A stretch of 64,000 nt of DNA. Origin: JAMXLO01 sp963799415 (lineage in GTDB: Bacteria > Pseudomonadota > Alphaproteobacteria > Acetobacterales > Acetobacteraceae). The notes beneath the pieces are model-generated. The model worked only from the letters and a program-made list of their open reading frames with translations, ran no database searches and was not told the DNA's origin. Position numbers and translations under genes: made by a program. Positions 17,740 to 27,054 of the stretch are shown one piece after another. How positions within the stretch are numbered: the stretch's first letter is position 1; each line of letters begins with the position of its first letter. The stretch lies in contig CAWCXI010000037.1 in the NCBI GenBank assembly GCA_963799415.1, positions 111,370 to 175,369 of the forward strand, written 5' to 3'.

Positions 17740-18918
17740 ATGGCGTCATTACCAAACCGGCTTCCCGGATTGAACTTCGACCTCGGCGAGGCGGCCGACA
17801 TGCTGAGGAGCACGGTGGAGACCTTTGCCGCCGATCAAATCGCGCCGCGCGCCGCGACGATCGATCGCGACAATGCGTTCCCGATGGACCTTTGGCGCAA
17901 GTTCGGCGATCTCGGCGTACTTGGCATCACGGTGGAGGACGACTACGGCGGCGCGGGCATGGGCTATCTGGAACATGTCGTGGCGATGGAGGAGATCTCC
18001 CGCGCCTCCGCCTCTGTTGGCCTGTCGTACGGCGCGCATTCCAATCTCTGCGTTAATCAAATCCGCCGCAACGGCAGCGAGGCGCAGAAGCGGAAGTACC
18101 TGCCACACCTGATCAGCGGCGAGCATGTTGGGGCACTGGCGATGAGCGAGCCAGGCGCCGGGTCGGATGTCGTCGGCATGCGTACCCGGGCGGAGAAGCG
18201 GGGCGACCGCTTTTTTCTCAATGGCTCGAAGATGTGGATCACCAATGGGCCGGACGCCGATGTGCTGGTTGTCTACGCCAAGACTGACCCGCAGGCGGGC
18301 CCGCAAGGCATCACGGCATTCGTGGTCGAGAAGGGCTTTTCCGGATTCTCCACCGCGCAGAAACTGGACAAGCTCGGCATGCGCGGATCGAACACCTGCG
18401 AGCTGGTGTTCGCCGACTGCGAAGTGCCGGAAGACAACGTACTCGGTCGCGTCAATGACGGTGTGCGCGTGCTGATGAGCGGCCTGGATTATGAGCGGGC
18501 GGTGCTCGCGGCTGGACCGCTGGGAATCATGCAGGCCTGCATGGACGTGGTGGTGCCGTACGTCCACGAGCGGAAACAGTTCGGCCAGGCGATCGGTGAG
18601 TTCCAGCTCATGCAGGGCAAGCTCGCCGACATGTACACCACGATGAATGCCGCCAAGGCGTATGTGTATACAGTGGCGAAGTCGTGCGATCGCGGCGAGA
18701 CGACGCGCAAGGATGCTGCGGGTGCGATACTCTATGCGGCGGAGAAGGCAACTTGGATGGCACTCGAGGCGATCCAGTGCCTGGGCGGCAACGGCTACAT
18801 CAACGACTACCCGACCGGACGTCTACTACGCGACGCAAAGCTGTACGAGATCGGCGCCGGTACCAGCGAGATCCGTCGCATGCTGATCGGCCGCGAGCTG
18901 TTCCGCGAGACGGCATGA
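17740..18918 (+). CDS. liuA: Isovaleryl-CoA dehydrogenase
   Basis: A 392-aa acyl-CoA dehydrogenase that oxidises isovaleryl-CoA to 3-methylcrotonyl-CoA with FAD in leucine breakdown. Visible landmarks are 'GITVEDDYGGAGMGYLEHV', 'LAMSEPGAGSDVVGMRTRAE', 'NGSKMWITNGPDADVLVVYAKT' and the C-terminal 'YEIGAGTSEIRRMLIGREL'. The catalytic Glu sits in 'GLDYERAVLAAGPLG' (Glu252); this placement in the G helix is the mark of isovaleryl-CoA dehydrogenases rather than the C-terminal position of other ACADs. liuB and liuD follow, confirming the role. liuC and liuE are not in the window. Confidence 0.92.
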   Translation: MASLPNRLPGLNFDLGEAADMLRSTVETFAADQIAPRAATIDRDNAFPMDLWRKFGDLGVLGITVEDDYGGAGMGYLEHVVAMEEISRASASVGLSYGAHSNLCVNQIRRNGSEAQKRKYLPHLISGEHVGALAMSEPGAGSDVVGMRTRAEKRGDRFFLNGSKMWITNGPDADVLVVYAKTDPQAGPQGITAFVVEKGFSGFSTAQKLDKLGMRGSNTCELVFADCEVPEDNVLGRVNDGVRVLMSGLDYERAVLAAGPLGIMQACMDVVVPYVHERKQFGQAIGEFQLMQGKLADMYTTMNAAKAYVYTVAKSCDRGETTRKDAAGAILYAAEKATWMALEAIQCLGGNGYINDYPTGRLLRDAKLYEIGAGTSEIRRMLIGRELFRETA

Positions 18919-18931
18919 CGCGCACACTGAA

Positions 18932-19030
18932 CTCCCCCTCCCCTTACGGGAGGGGATCGGGGGGAGGGGGCCGCACCCATTTCTCACAGTCCCCCCTCCC
19001 CCCGACCCCCTCCCGCAAGGGGAGGGGGAG
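18932..19030. repeat. Long CT/GA-rich inverted repeat between liuA and liuB
   Basis: Two 39-bp arms (18932-18970 and 18992-19030) are inverted copies with 37 of 39 positions matching, around a 21-bp centre. Each arm is itself a small palindrome (CTCCCC...GGGGAG type). It is a REP/BIME-like intergenic element. Its right end supplies the GGGGAG that lies 6 bases before the ATG of liuB, so the repeat doubles as the ribosome-binding site. Related but shorter sequence occurs at 1028 and 57634. Confidence 0.85.
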
Positions 19031-19036
19031 TAGTAC

Positions 19037-20626
19037 ATGACGCTGCTCCGTTCCGACATCGACCCGCGCTCCGCCGAATTCGCTGCCAATGCGGCTAATA
19101 TGCGCTACCTGGTCACCGACCTTCGCGCACGTGTCGCCGAGGTTGGGCTGGGCGGTGGCGAAACCGCGCGCCAACGCCATCTCGCACGCAACAAACTGCT
19201 GCCGCGCGACCGCGTCACTGGACTGATCGATCCCGGTTCGCCGTTTCTCGAACTGTCGCAATTGGCGGCCTACGGCCTGTACGACAATGAGGTTCCCGCG
19301 GCTGGCATCGTGACCGGCATCGGCCGTGTCGCCGGACGCGAATGCGTGGTCGTCGCCAACGACGCCACGGTGAAGGGCGGCACCTACTTCCCAATCACGG
19401 TGAAAAAGCACCTGCGCGCGCAGGAGATCGCGCTACAGAACCGGCTGCCCTGCATCTACCTGGTCGATTCCGGTGGCGCCTTTCTGCCTATGCAGGACGA
19501 AATCTTCCCCGACCGCGAGCATTTCGGCCGCATCTTCTTCAACCAGGCAAACCTGTCCGCTCAGGGAATTCCACAGATCGCATCTGTGATGGGATCATGC
19601 ACGGCGGGTGGTGCCTATGTGCCGGCGATGAGCGACGAAACCATCATCGTGCGCAAGCAAGGCACCATCTTCCTTGGCGGACCGCCGCTGGTACAGGCAG
19701 CGACAGGCGAAATCGTCACCGCGGAAGATCTCGGCGGCGCCGACGTGCACGCCCGCACTTCAGGTGTGGTCGATCACTATGCGCATGATGATCGACATGC
19801 CTTGGCACTGTGCCGACGCATCGTGGCGGGGCTCAACTACATCAAGCGGCCGCAAGTCGCACTGCGCGAGCCGCTGCCGCCTCGCTACGATCCCACCGAG
19901 CTGTATGGCGTGGTACCGGCCGATCTGCGGGCGACGTACGACCCGCGGGAGGTGATCGCCCGCATTGTCGATGCCAGCGAACTCGACGAGTTCAAGCGTC
20001 TGTATGGCACGACACTGATCTGCGGCTTTGCCCACATTCATGGTTACCCGGTTGGTATTCTCGCCAACAACGGCATCCTGTTCTCCGAGTCCGCGCTGAA
20101 GGGCGCGCATTTCGTCGAGCTGTGCAGCCAGCGCGGCATTCCGCTGGTGTTCCTGCAGAATATCACCGGCTTCATGGTGGGTAGAAAATACGAGGCCGGC
20201 GGCATCGCCAAGGATGGCGCCAAACTAGTCACCGCCGTCTCCACCACGTCGGTGCCGAAGCTCACAGTCATCATTGGTGGCAGCTATGGCGCCGGAAACT
20301 ACGGCATGTGCGGCCGTGCCTATGAGCCGCGCTTTCTCTTCATGTGGCCGAACGCACGCATCTCGGTGATGGGCGGCGAGCAGGCAGCCACCGTGCTCGC
20401 ACAGGTACGCCGTAACAGGGACTCGAGCGCAGATGAGGAGGAGGCGTTCAAGGCACCGATCCGCGCGCAGTACGAGCGGCAGGGCCATCCGTATTACGCC
20501 ACCGCGCGCTTGTGGGATGATGGCATCATCGACCCGGCCGACACACGCCGTGTACTGGGTCTCGCATTGTCAGCCGCATTGAATGCGCCGATCCCGCCGA
20601 CGCGCTTCGGCGTGTTCAGGATGTGA
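19037..20626 (+). CDS. liuB: 3-methylcrotonyl-CoA carboxylase, carboxyltransferase (beta) subunit
   Basis: A 529-aa carboxyltransferase that moves CO2 from carboxybiotin to 3-methylcrotonyl-CoA. The N-terminal half has 'RHLARNKLLPRDRVTGLIDPGSPFLELS' spread over 50-80 and 'YLVDSGGAFLPMQDEIFPD', typical of MCC rather than propionyl-CoA carboxylase. The C-terminal half has 'LVFLQNITGFMVGRKYEAGG' and 'GGSYGAGNYGMCGRAYEPRF', the acyl-CoA/biotin site. Length matches the family. Its ATG follows the inverted repeat. It overlaps or abuts liuD, so the two subunits are made together. Confidence 0.94.
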   Translation: MTLLRSDIDPRSAEFAANAANMRYLVTDLRARVAEVGLGGGETARQRHLARNKLLPRDRVTGLIDPGSPFLELSQLAAYGLYDNEVPAAGIVTGIGRVAGRECVVVANDATVKGGTYFPITVKKHLRAQEIALQNRLPCIYLVDSGGAFLPMQDEIFPDREHFGRIFFNQANLSAQGIPQIASVMGSCTAGGAYVPAMSDETIIVRKQGTIFLGGPPLVQAATGEIVTAEDLGGADVHARTSGVVDHYAHDDRHALALCRRIVAGLNYIKRPQVALREPLPPRYDPTELYGVVPADLRATYDPREVIARIVDASELDEFKRLYGTTLICGFAHIHGYPVGILANNGILFSESALKGAHFVELCSQRGIPLVFLQNITGFMVGRKYEAGGIAKDGAKLVTAVSTTSVPKLTVIIGGSYGAGNYGMCGRAYEPRFLFMWPNARISVMGGEQAATVLAQVRRNRDSSADEEEAFKAPIRAQYERQGHPYYATARLWDDGIIDPADTRRVLGLALSAALNAPIPPTRFGVFRM

Positions 20627-20628
20627 CG

Positions 20629-22641
20629 ATGTTCGGCACTCTCCTGATCGCCAATCGCGGTGAGATCGCCTGCCGCATTGCCCGCACCGCACGGCGCATG
20701 GGTATCGCAACGGTCGCCGTATATTCAGCGGCCGACGCTGACGCGTTGCATGTAAAGGCCGCCGATCGCGCCATCCAGATCGGACCGGCGGCCGCGCGCG
20801 AAAGCTACCTCAACATCGGCCGCATCATCGAAGCGGCGCGGCGCAGCGGTGCCGATGCGATTCATCCCGGCTATGGCTTCCTGTCGGAGAACCCGGCGTT
20901 CGCCGAAGCCTGTGCGGAGGCGCGCATCATCTTTGTCGGACCACCGCCGTCGGCAATGCGCGCCATGGGGTCCAAATCAGCGGCCAAGTCGCTTATGGAG
21001 CAATCGGGCGTGCCGCTGCTGCCTGGCTATCACGGCGAGCGACAGGGCGCTGCGTTTCTCGCCGATCAGGCGGCGCGGATCGGCTACCCGCTGATGATCA
21101 AAGCAGTATCCGGCGGCGGCGGTCGAGGCATGCGGATCGCGTCTCGCGCCGACGAATTCGCCACGGCCTTGGATTCGGCGCGGCAGGAGGCCGCATCGGC
21201 GTTCGGCGACGACCGTGTGCTGCTGGAACGCTACCTGCAACATCCGCGGCACATCGAGGTGCAGGTGTTTGCCGATCGGCATGGCAACGCGGTCCATCTG
21301 TTCGAGCGTGACTGCTCGGTGCAGCGCCGCCATCAGAAGGTGATCGAGGAGGCACCCGCTCCCGATTTCGACCCCGCACGCCGTGCCGCGATGGGCCGTG
21401 CCGCCGTCGCTGCGGCGCGGGCGGTCGGCTACGAAGGTGCCGGCACGGTGGAGTTCGTCGCCAACGCTGACGGGTTCTTTTTTCTCGAGATGAACACCCG
21501 TTTGCAAGTCGAGCATCCTGTGACCGAGATGATTACCGGTTTCGATCTGGTCGAATGGCAATTGCGCGTCGCGGCAGGTGAGCCTCTGCCGGCCTCACAG
21601 GACGCGATCCGCGTTGACGGTCATGCGATCGAGGTCCGTATATACGCTGAGGATCCGGAGCGCGATTTCGCACCCTCCATCGGACGTCTGGAGCTCTTCC
21701 GCACACCCGAGCCATCCGCGAGTGTGCGTGTGGATACCGGCTTCGCGACCGGCGACGTGGTTTCCGTCCACTACGACGCCATGCTGGCCAAGTTGATCTG
21801 CCATGGAGCCACACGTGACGATGCGCTGCGGACTCTTCGTCGTGCGCTCGCGGCAACCGACGTGATCGGCGTCGCGAGCAACCTCGACCTGCTGGGTCGC
21901 ATCGCGACGCATCCGGAGTTCGCCACCGGCGGTGTGGACACCGGTTTTATCGCACGCCACGCTGATACGCTGCTGGCGCCACAACGCGAGCCATCGATCG
22001 AGGTGCTGGCCGCCGCCGCCCTGTGTGTGCTGACCGATGAAGCCGAGCAGACTTCGAATGCCGCGGCGTCGAGCGCGGATCCCCACTCGCCGTGGCACGC
22101 GCGCGACCACTGGTGGGTGAATGCCGCCTTCGAGCGCGAGCTCCCATTTATCTCGGGCGGAGCAGCGATCCCGGTCAGAGTGTCCCGCGACGGCCCCGAC
22201 TGGCGGTTGAGCGCGGGCGATCACCGCGTCACGGCCAAGGCAGTCCGCTCGCCGGACGGCCGCATGGATATTGTGCTGGATGACATGCGCGAGCTCGTAT
22301 CCGTGGTGCGGGTTGGCGACAACATCACTGCCCGCCGCAACGGCGAGACCTGGCGGCTCCAGCTGCCCGATCCGATTGCTGCCGCGGCCGAGGAAGACGA
22401 TGCCGGCGGCAGGCTTGTTGCGCCGATCCCGGGACAGGTCACGGAGGTCATGGCGCAGCCGGGGATGGCGGTCTCGCGCGGCCAGATCATGGTTGTGCTG
22501 GAGGCCATGAAGACTGTGTTCCGCCTCACCGCGCCATCGGATGGCGTCGTCGAGACGGTTTCGTGCCAGGCCGGCGACAGCGTGGTCGAAGGCCAGATTC
22601 TCGTCGGATTTGCCGAAGGCGACGCCCCGACACCGAAATGA
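20629..22641 (+). CDS. liuD: 3-methylcrotonyl-CoA carboxylase, biotin-carrying (alpha) subunit
   Basis: A 670-aa biotin carboxylase/biotin carrier. The biotin-carboxylase domain starts 'MFGTLLIANRGEIACRIART' and has the ATP-grasp loop 'KAVSGGGGRGMRIA' (about 160-173). 'ERDCSVQRRHQKVIEEAPAP' and 'FLEMNTRLQVEHPVTE' carry catalytic residues. The biotinyl-lysine is Lys628 in 'VLEAMKTVF' (usual form AMKM). I chose ATG 20629 with AGGA 8 bases upstream; a GTG at 20623 overlapping the liuB stop is the alternative. With liuB it forms the MCC holoenzyme. Confidence 0.94.
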   Translation: MFGTLLIANRGEIACRIARTARRMGIATVAVYSAADADALHVKAADRAIQIGPAAARESYLNIGRIIEAARRSGADAIHPGYGFLSENPAFAEACAEARIIFVGPPPSAMRAMGSKSAAKSLMEQSGVPLLPGYHGERQGAAFLADQAARIGYPLMIKAVSGGGGRGMRIASRADEFATALDSARQEAASAFGDDRVLLERYLQHPRHIEVQVFADRHGNAVHLFERDCSVQRRHQKVIEEAPAPDFDPARRAAMGRAAVAAARAVGYEGAGTVEFVANADGFFFLEMNTRLQVEHPVTEMITGFDLVEWQLRVAAGEPLPASQDAIRVDGHAIEVRIYAEDPERDFAPSIGRLELFRTPEPSASVRVDTGFATGDVVSVHYDAMLAKLICHGATRDDALRTLRRALAATDVIGVASNLDLLGRIATHPEFATGGVDTGFIARHADTLLAPQREPSIEVLAAAALCVLTDEAEQTSNAAASSADPHSPWHARDHWWVNAAFERELPFISGGAAIPVRVSRDGPDWRLSAGDHRVTAKAVRSPDGRMDIVLDDMRELVSVVRVGDNITARRNGETWRLQLPDPIAAAAEEDDAGGRLVAPIPGQVTEVMAQPGMAVSRGQIMVVLEAMKTVFRLTAPSDGVVETVSCQAGDSVVEGQILVGFAEGDAPTPK

Positions 22642-22746
22642 TAGGTGTTGCATCAATCGGTGCGACATGGTCACTGTGGGTCGCCAGGCGGGCGAAGCAC
22701 CGCAGTTTGGGCATGTGGCTATCCCGTGAGAAGGACTGGAAACTCG

Positions 22747-23952
22747 ATGACTGGAAGGAAAGCGTATCTGGCCGCGGCGATGTTGGCCGTTGTTGTCACG
22801 ACCGGCGCGACAGCAGCGGACACGCCAGGTGTCACCGCGACCGAGATCAAGATAGGCAACACGGTGCCCTACAGCGGCCCCGCCTCATCGTACAGCGTAC
22901 TCGGCAAGCTGGAGAGCGCCTTCTTCGGCATGGTCAACGAGCAGGGCGGCGTGGCCGGTCACAAGATCAACTACATCTCGCTGGATGATAACTACAGCCC
23001 GCCCAAGACGGTGGAGCAGATTCGCCGCCTGGTTGAAGAGGAGAAGGTCGCGTTCACCTTCGGGACCCTGGGCACGCCGACCAACAGCGCGATCGTGCAC
23101 TACATGAACCAGAAGAAGGTGCCGCAGCTCTTCGTTTCCACCGGCGCCGACAAGTGGGGCGACTACAAGCAGACGCCATGGACCATAGGCTGGCAGCCCA
23201 GCTATCGGACCGAGGCACAGATCTACACCAAGTACATCCTGGAGCAGAAGCCGAACGCGAAGCTCGCGATCCTGTATCAGAATGACGACTTCGGAAAAGA
23301 TTACCCGAACGGCGTGAAGGACGTGCTCGGCGACAAGTTCGGCAAGATGGTTGTGACGGCGAGCTACGAGACAACCGATCCGACGATCGACAGCCAGATC
23401 ACGGCGCTACAGGCGTCCGGCGCAGACGTTCTGCTGGTGGCGGCGATCCCCAAATTCGCCGCGCAGGCGATCCGCAAGGTGCACGACCTCAACTGGAAGC
23501 CGATGTTCTTCATGTCCAACGTGTCGATCTCAGTCGGCGCGGTCATGACCCCGGCCGGCCCGGAGAACGGCGTGGGCATTCTCAGCGCCGCGTATCTGAA
23601 GGATTCGTCCGATCCGACCTGGAAGGACGATCCGGGGATGAACGAATGGCGCGGCTTCATGAACAAGTACATGCCTGGCGCCGACCAGACTGACGGCGGC
23701 TATATTGCGGCATACGGCCTCTGCAAGACGATGCTGCAGGTGCTGCAACAGGCGAATGGTGACTTTTCGCGGAGCAACATCATGACGCAGGTAACCAGCA
23801 TGCATGATGTCTCGAACCCCGTGCTGCTGCCGGGCATCAAGATCAGCACGAGCCCGACCAACTACCACCCAATTACGGCGATGCAACTCGAGAAGTGGGA
23901 TGGCAAGACCTGGGTTCTGTTTGGCAACGTGATCCAGGGCGCTGGATCCTGA
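22747..23952 (+). CDS. Periplasmic substrate-binding protein, branched-chain amino acid ABC type
   Basis: A 401-aa LivJ-type binding protein. A signal peptide ('MTGRKAYLAAAMLAVVVTTG' with cleavage near 'ATAAD') precedes the mature start 'PGVTATEIKIGNTVPYSGPAS'. 'FGTLGTPTNSAIVHYMNQKKVPQLF' and 'ILYQNDDFGKDYPNGVKDVL' are typical of the periplasmic-binding fold. It is the only Liv binding protein in the window and has no permease beside it; livGFHM is about 33 kb away, so pairing is speculative. It follows liuD by 105 bp. Ligands of this family include branched amino acids, aromatic acids and other organics. Confidence 0.88.
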   Translation: MTGRKAYLAAAMLAVVVTTGATAADTPGVTATEIKIGNTVPYSGPASSYSVLGKLESAFFGMVNEQGGVAGHKINYISLDDNYSPPKTVEQIRRLVEEEKVAFTFGTLGTPTNSAIVHYMNQKKVPQLFVSTGADKWGDYKQTPWTIGWQPSYRTEAQIYTKYILEQKPNAKLAILYQNDDFGKDYPNGVKDVLGDKFGKMVVTASYETTDPTIDSQITALQASGADVLLVAAIPKFAAQAIRKVHDLNWKPMFFMSNVSISVGAVMTPAGPENGVGILSAAYLKDSSDPTWKDDPGMNEWRGFMNKYMPGADQTDGGYIAAYGLCKTMLQVLQQANGDFSRSNIMTQVTSMHDVSNPVLLPGIKISTSPTNYHPITAMQLEKWDGKTWVLFGNVIQGAGS

Positions 23953-23965
23953 ATTACGCCTGGCA

Positions 23966-23993
23966 ATGTCGGGGATGATTGCATCCCCGACAT
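23966..23993. terminator. Strong hairpin after the substrate-binding protein gene
   Basis: ATGTCGGGGATG (23966-23977) and CATCCCCGACAT (23982-23993) form a perfect 12-bp stem with a 4-base loop, starting 13 bases after the stop codon. No T-tract follows, but the position and stem strength suit a terminator or an mRNA 3'-end stabiliser. Confidence 0.7.
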
Positions 23994-24058
23994 CGCGGCG
24001 TTGACACCCACCGACCTGCCGCACAGTCTCCGCCGCGCCCGCAGCAGGAGGGACGGCC

Positions 24059-25849
24059 ATGGCCGCAGATGACGGCAACGGGAGGCGGTTACGCTCCCGC
24101 CGTTGGTTCGACGACCCCGCCGATCCAGCGATGACGGCGCTCTACCTCGAACGCTACATGAACTACGGCATCACGCCGGACGAACTGCGGGGCGGCAAGC
24201 CGATCATCGGCATCGCGCAGACAGGCTCCGACCTGTCGCCATGCAACCGGCATCACATCGAACTGGCGAGCCGCGTGCGTGACGGCATCCGTGCGGCAGG
24301 CGGTGTGCCCCTGGAGTTTCCGATGCATCCGATCCAGGAGACCGGCAAGCGGCCGACAGCGGCGCTTGATCGCAACCTGGCCTATCTGTCGCTTGTCGAG
24401 ATACTGCACGGCTATCCGATCGATGGCGTGGTGCTGACCACGGGCTGCGACAAGACGACGCCCGCCTGCCTGATGGGCGCGGCGACGGTGAACATACCGG
24501 CAATCGTGCTGTCGGGCGGGCCAATGCTGGATGGCTGGTGGCAAGGCCGCCTGTCCGGCTCTGGCACAATCATCTGGGAAGCCCGCAAGCTCTTTGCCGA
24601 GGGCAAGATCGGCTACGACGAATTTATGCAGATGGTGTCCTCTTCGGCGCCATCGGTCGGTCATTGCAACACGATGGGTACGGCGACATCGATGAACTCG
24701 CTGGCCGAGACGCTCGGCATGTCGCTGCCTGGCTGCGCGGCGATCCCTGCGCCGTACCGCGAGCGCGGCTGGATGGCCTACGAAACCGGCAGACGCATCG
24801 TCGGCATGGTGCAGGAGAACCTGCGGCCGTCCGACATCATGACGAAGCAGGCGTTCGAGAACGCGGTGGTAGCTGCCGCGGCGCTTGGTGCATCATCCAA
24901 CTGTCCCATCCACATGGTGGCGATTGCACGCCATATGGGCGTGGAGCATTCGGTCGACGATTGGCAGCGCCTGGGTCCCGATATTCCACTGCTGGTCGAC
25001 TTGCAGCCGGCTGGCCGATTCCTGGGTGAGAAGTTTCACCGCGCCGGCGGAGTGCCAGCGGTGCTGAAGGAACTGCTGGCCGCCGGCAGGCTGCATGGCG
25101 GCGCGATGACCGTCACGGGCAAGACGCTCGCCGAGAACCTGTACGACGTGCCGGACGGCGATCGCGAGGTGATCCGCTCTTACGGCAAGCCGATGAAGGA
25201 AGCGGCCGGCTATGTCGTGATGTCCGGCAACTTATTCGACAGCGCGGTGATGAAGATCAGCGTCATCGACCAGGACTTCCGCAAGCGCTTCCTGTCGCAT
25301 CCCGATCGGCCGAACGTGTTCGAAGGCAAGGCCGTCGTGTTCGAGGGGCCGGAGGATTACCATCACCGCATCGAGGATCCCGATCTTGGCGTGGAAGAAC
25401 AGTCGGTGCTGGTCATCCGCAACTGCGGTCCGGTCGGATATCCCGGCAGTGCCGAGGTGGTGAACATGCAGCCGCCAGCTTCGCTGTTGAAGCGCGGCAT
25501 AACGACACTCCCGACCATGGGCGACGGGCGGCAATCCGGCACGTCGGGTTCACCTTCGATCCTTAACGTGTCGCCCGAGGCGGCTGTTGGTGGTGGATTG
25601 GCATTGCTGAAGACAGGTGATCGCATTCGCATCGACCTCAACTCCCGCAAGGTGGATGTGATGTTGCCACCGGGCGAACTGGAGGCGCGCCGCTCTGCGT
25701 GGCAGCCACCGAAGCTGGTCAGCATGACGCCGTGGGAGGAGATTTATCGGTCGATGGTCGGTCAACTCGGCGCCGGCGCGTGTCTCGAGCCAGCGACGCT
25801 ATATCTCAATGTGATAGAGACGCGCGGGGAATCCCGCAACAACCACTAA
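24059..25849 (+). CDS. IlvD/Edd-family dehydratase, probably a sugar-acid dehydratase
   Basis: A 596-aa Fe-S dehydratase. Cluster and metal ligands are seen in 'SDLSPCNRHH', 'TTGCDKTTPACLMG' and 'VGHCNTMGTATSMN'. The N-terminal 'RRWFDDPADPAMTALYLERY' and 'YMNYGITPDELRGGKPIIGI' are typical of pentonate/hexonate dehydratases, not of the DHAD used in valine synthesis. Such enzymes turn aldonates into 2-keto-3-deoxy acids. An SDR and an FAH-type hydrolase downstream support a non-phosphorylative sugar-acid route. GGAGGG precedes the ATG. The exact sugar acid is not determined. Confidence 0.88.
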   Translation: MAADDGNGRRLRSRRWFDDPADPAMTALYLERYMNYGITPDELRGGKPIIGIAQTGSDLSPCNRHHIELASRVRDGIRAAGGVPLEFPMHPIQETGKRPTAALDRNLAYLSLVEILHGYPIDGVVLTTGCDKTTPACLMGAATVNIPAIVLSGGPMLDGWWQGRLSGSGTIIWEARKLFAEGKIGYDEFMQMVSSSAPSVGHCNTMGTATSMNSLAETLGMSLPGCAAIPAPYRERGWMAYETGRRIVGMVQENLRPSDIMTKQAFENAVVAAAALGASSNCPIHMVAIARHMGVEHSVDDWQRLGPDIPLLVDLQPAGRFLGEKFHRAGGVPAVLKELLAAGRLHGGAMTVTGKTLAENLYDVPDGDREVIRSYGKPMKEAAGYVVMSGNLFDSAVMKISVIDQDFRKRFLSHPDRPNVFEGKAVVFEGPEDYHHRIEDPDLGVEEQSVLVIRNCGPVGYPGSAEVVNMQPPASLLKRGITTLPTMGDGRQSGTSGSPSILNVSPEAAVGGGLALLKTGDRIRIDLNSRKVDVMLPPGELEARRSAWQPPKLVSMTPWEEIYRSMVGQLGAGACLEPATLYLNVIETRGESRNNH

Positions 25850-25851
25850 CT

Positions 25852-25942
25852 GTCATTGCGAGAAGGCGAAGCCGACGAAGCAATCCCCATCGTGCGTATT
25901 CCCTATGGGGGTTACCTCGCCGCTTCGCTCCGCGCAATGAGA
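25852..25942. repeat. Dispersed CATTGCG-type inverted repeat
   Basis: Left arm 25852-25872 (GTCATTGCGAG...GCGAAGC) and right arm 25922-25942 (GCTTCGCTCCGCGCAATGAG) are imperfect inverted copies, with 'GACGAAGCAATCC' inside. It fills the gap between the dehydratase stop and the LLM oxidoreductase start. Relatives lie at 49906 and 63908. Confidence 0.75.
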
Positions 25943-25954
25943 CGGGAGCGCACC

Positions 25955-27025
25955 ATGGAGTTCGGCATCGCCATCCCTACCGCCGCCGACTCGTGGCGCC
26001 TGGTGCGTCGCGCGGAGGAACTCGGCTTCTCCCACGCCTGGTTCTTCGACACGCAGATGCTAAACGCCGATCCGTTCGTCGCCATGGCGGCCGCGGCAAT
26101 GAAGACGACGCGCATCACACTCGGCACCGGCGTGCTGATCCCTTCCAACCGCATCGCACCTGTCGCTGCCAATGCACTGGCCTCGTTGAACAAGCTGGCA
26201 CCGGGGCGCATCGCGTTCGGCATCAGTACCGGTTTTACCGGACGCCGCACGATGGGCCTCGGCGCTGTGAAGCTCGCCGACATGGAAGAGTACATCCGGA
26301 TCATCCAGGCACTGTGGCGCGGTGAGACCGTCGAGATTGAGCTTGAAGGCAGGCGCCGGCCGATCCGCATGCTCAACCCAGAGCTCGGTCTGATCAACAT
26401 GCAGGATCCGATCCCGTTGTTCATTGCCGCCTCTGGTCCACGCGCGCGCAAGCTCACCGCGAAGCTCGGGGCCAATTGGATCGACAATGTCGCCGATGTC
26501 GGACGCGGCACGGCGACGCTGGAGCAGATGCGCACGGCATGGCGGGACGCTGGCCACTCACGCGACGACCTGCGGGCGGTTGCCTGGATCGGCGGCGCGG
26601 TGCTGGAGGAAGGCGAGCCCGTCGACGGCCCGCGCGGCATGGCCCTCGCCGCGCCGCGTGCGGCTATGCTGCTGCATCGAGCTGCCGATACGGCATTGGC
26701 CGGACACCCCACCCCATTGGCGATGCGGCCGGAATTCGCTGCATCAGTTGAGGCCTATGTCGCGCATGCGCGGAACTTCGAGCCGGCCGATGCCTATTAC
26801 CTGTCCAACCACCACGGTCATCTCATGTTCGTCCGTCCCGACGAACGTGCCTTCATCACCGCCGAGATGATCAGGCAAACGTCATTCATCGGCACAGCGG
26901 CCGATCTCACGCAGCGCGTCGCGGCGCTGGCCGATGCGGGATTCAACCAGGTGGTCTTCTCGATCCCGCCGGGTCAGGAACACGCGATCGAGGACTGGGG
27001 ACGTATTCGTCGGGCCTTCCGCTAA
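25955..27025 (+). CDS. LLM-class flavin-dependent oxidoreductase
   Basis: An intact 356-aa luciferase-like oxidoreductase. It begins 'MEFGIAIPTAADSWRLVRRAEELGF' and has 'WFFDTQMLNADPFVAMAAAAM', 'LGTGVLIPSNRIAPVAA', 'RIAFGISTGFTGRRTMG' and 'IPLFIAASGPRARKL', a pattern close to the F420-type/MerR-like subgroup. The ATG at 25955 follows GGGAG; an upstream in-frame ATG lies in the repeat and is rejected. It sits between the dehydratase and SDR genes on the same strand. Its place in a sugar-acid pathway is unclear. Confidence 0.88.
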   Translation: MEFGIAIPTAADSWRLVRRAEELGFSHAWFFDTQMLNADPFVAMAAAAMKTTRITLGTGVLIPSNRIAPVAANALASLNKLAPGRIAFGISTGFTGRRTMGLGAVKLADMEEYIRIIQALWRGETVEIELEGRRRPIRMLNPELGLINMQDPIPLFIAASGPRARKLTAKLGANWIDNVADVGRGTATLEQMRTAWRDAGHSRDDLRAVAWIGGAVLEEGEPVDGPRGMALAAPRAAMLLHRAADTALAGHPTPLAMRPEFAASVEAYVAHARNFEPADAYYLSNHHGHLMFVRPDERAFITAEMIRQTSFIGTAADLTQRVAALADAGFNQVVFSIPPGQEHAIEDWGRIRRAFR

Positions 27026-27054
27026 CGCGCGAAAGCTCGTATCGGAGGCACGCC

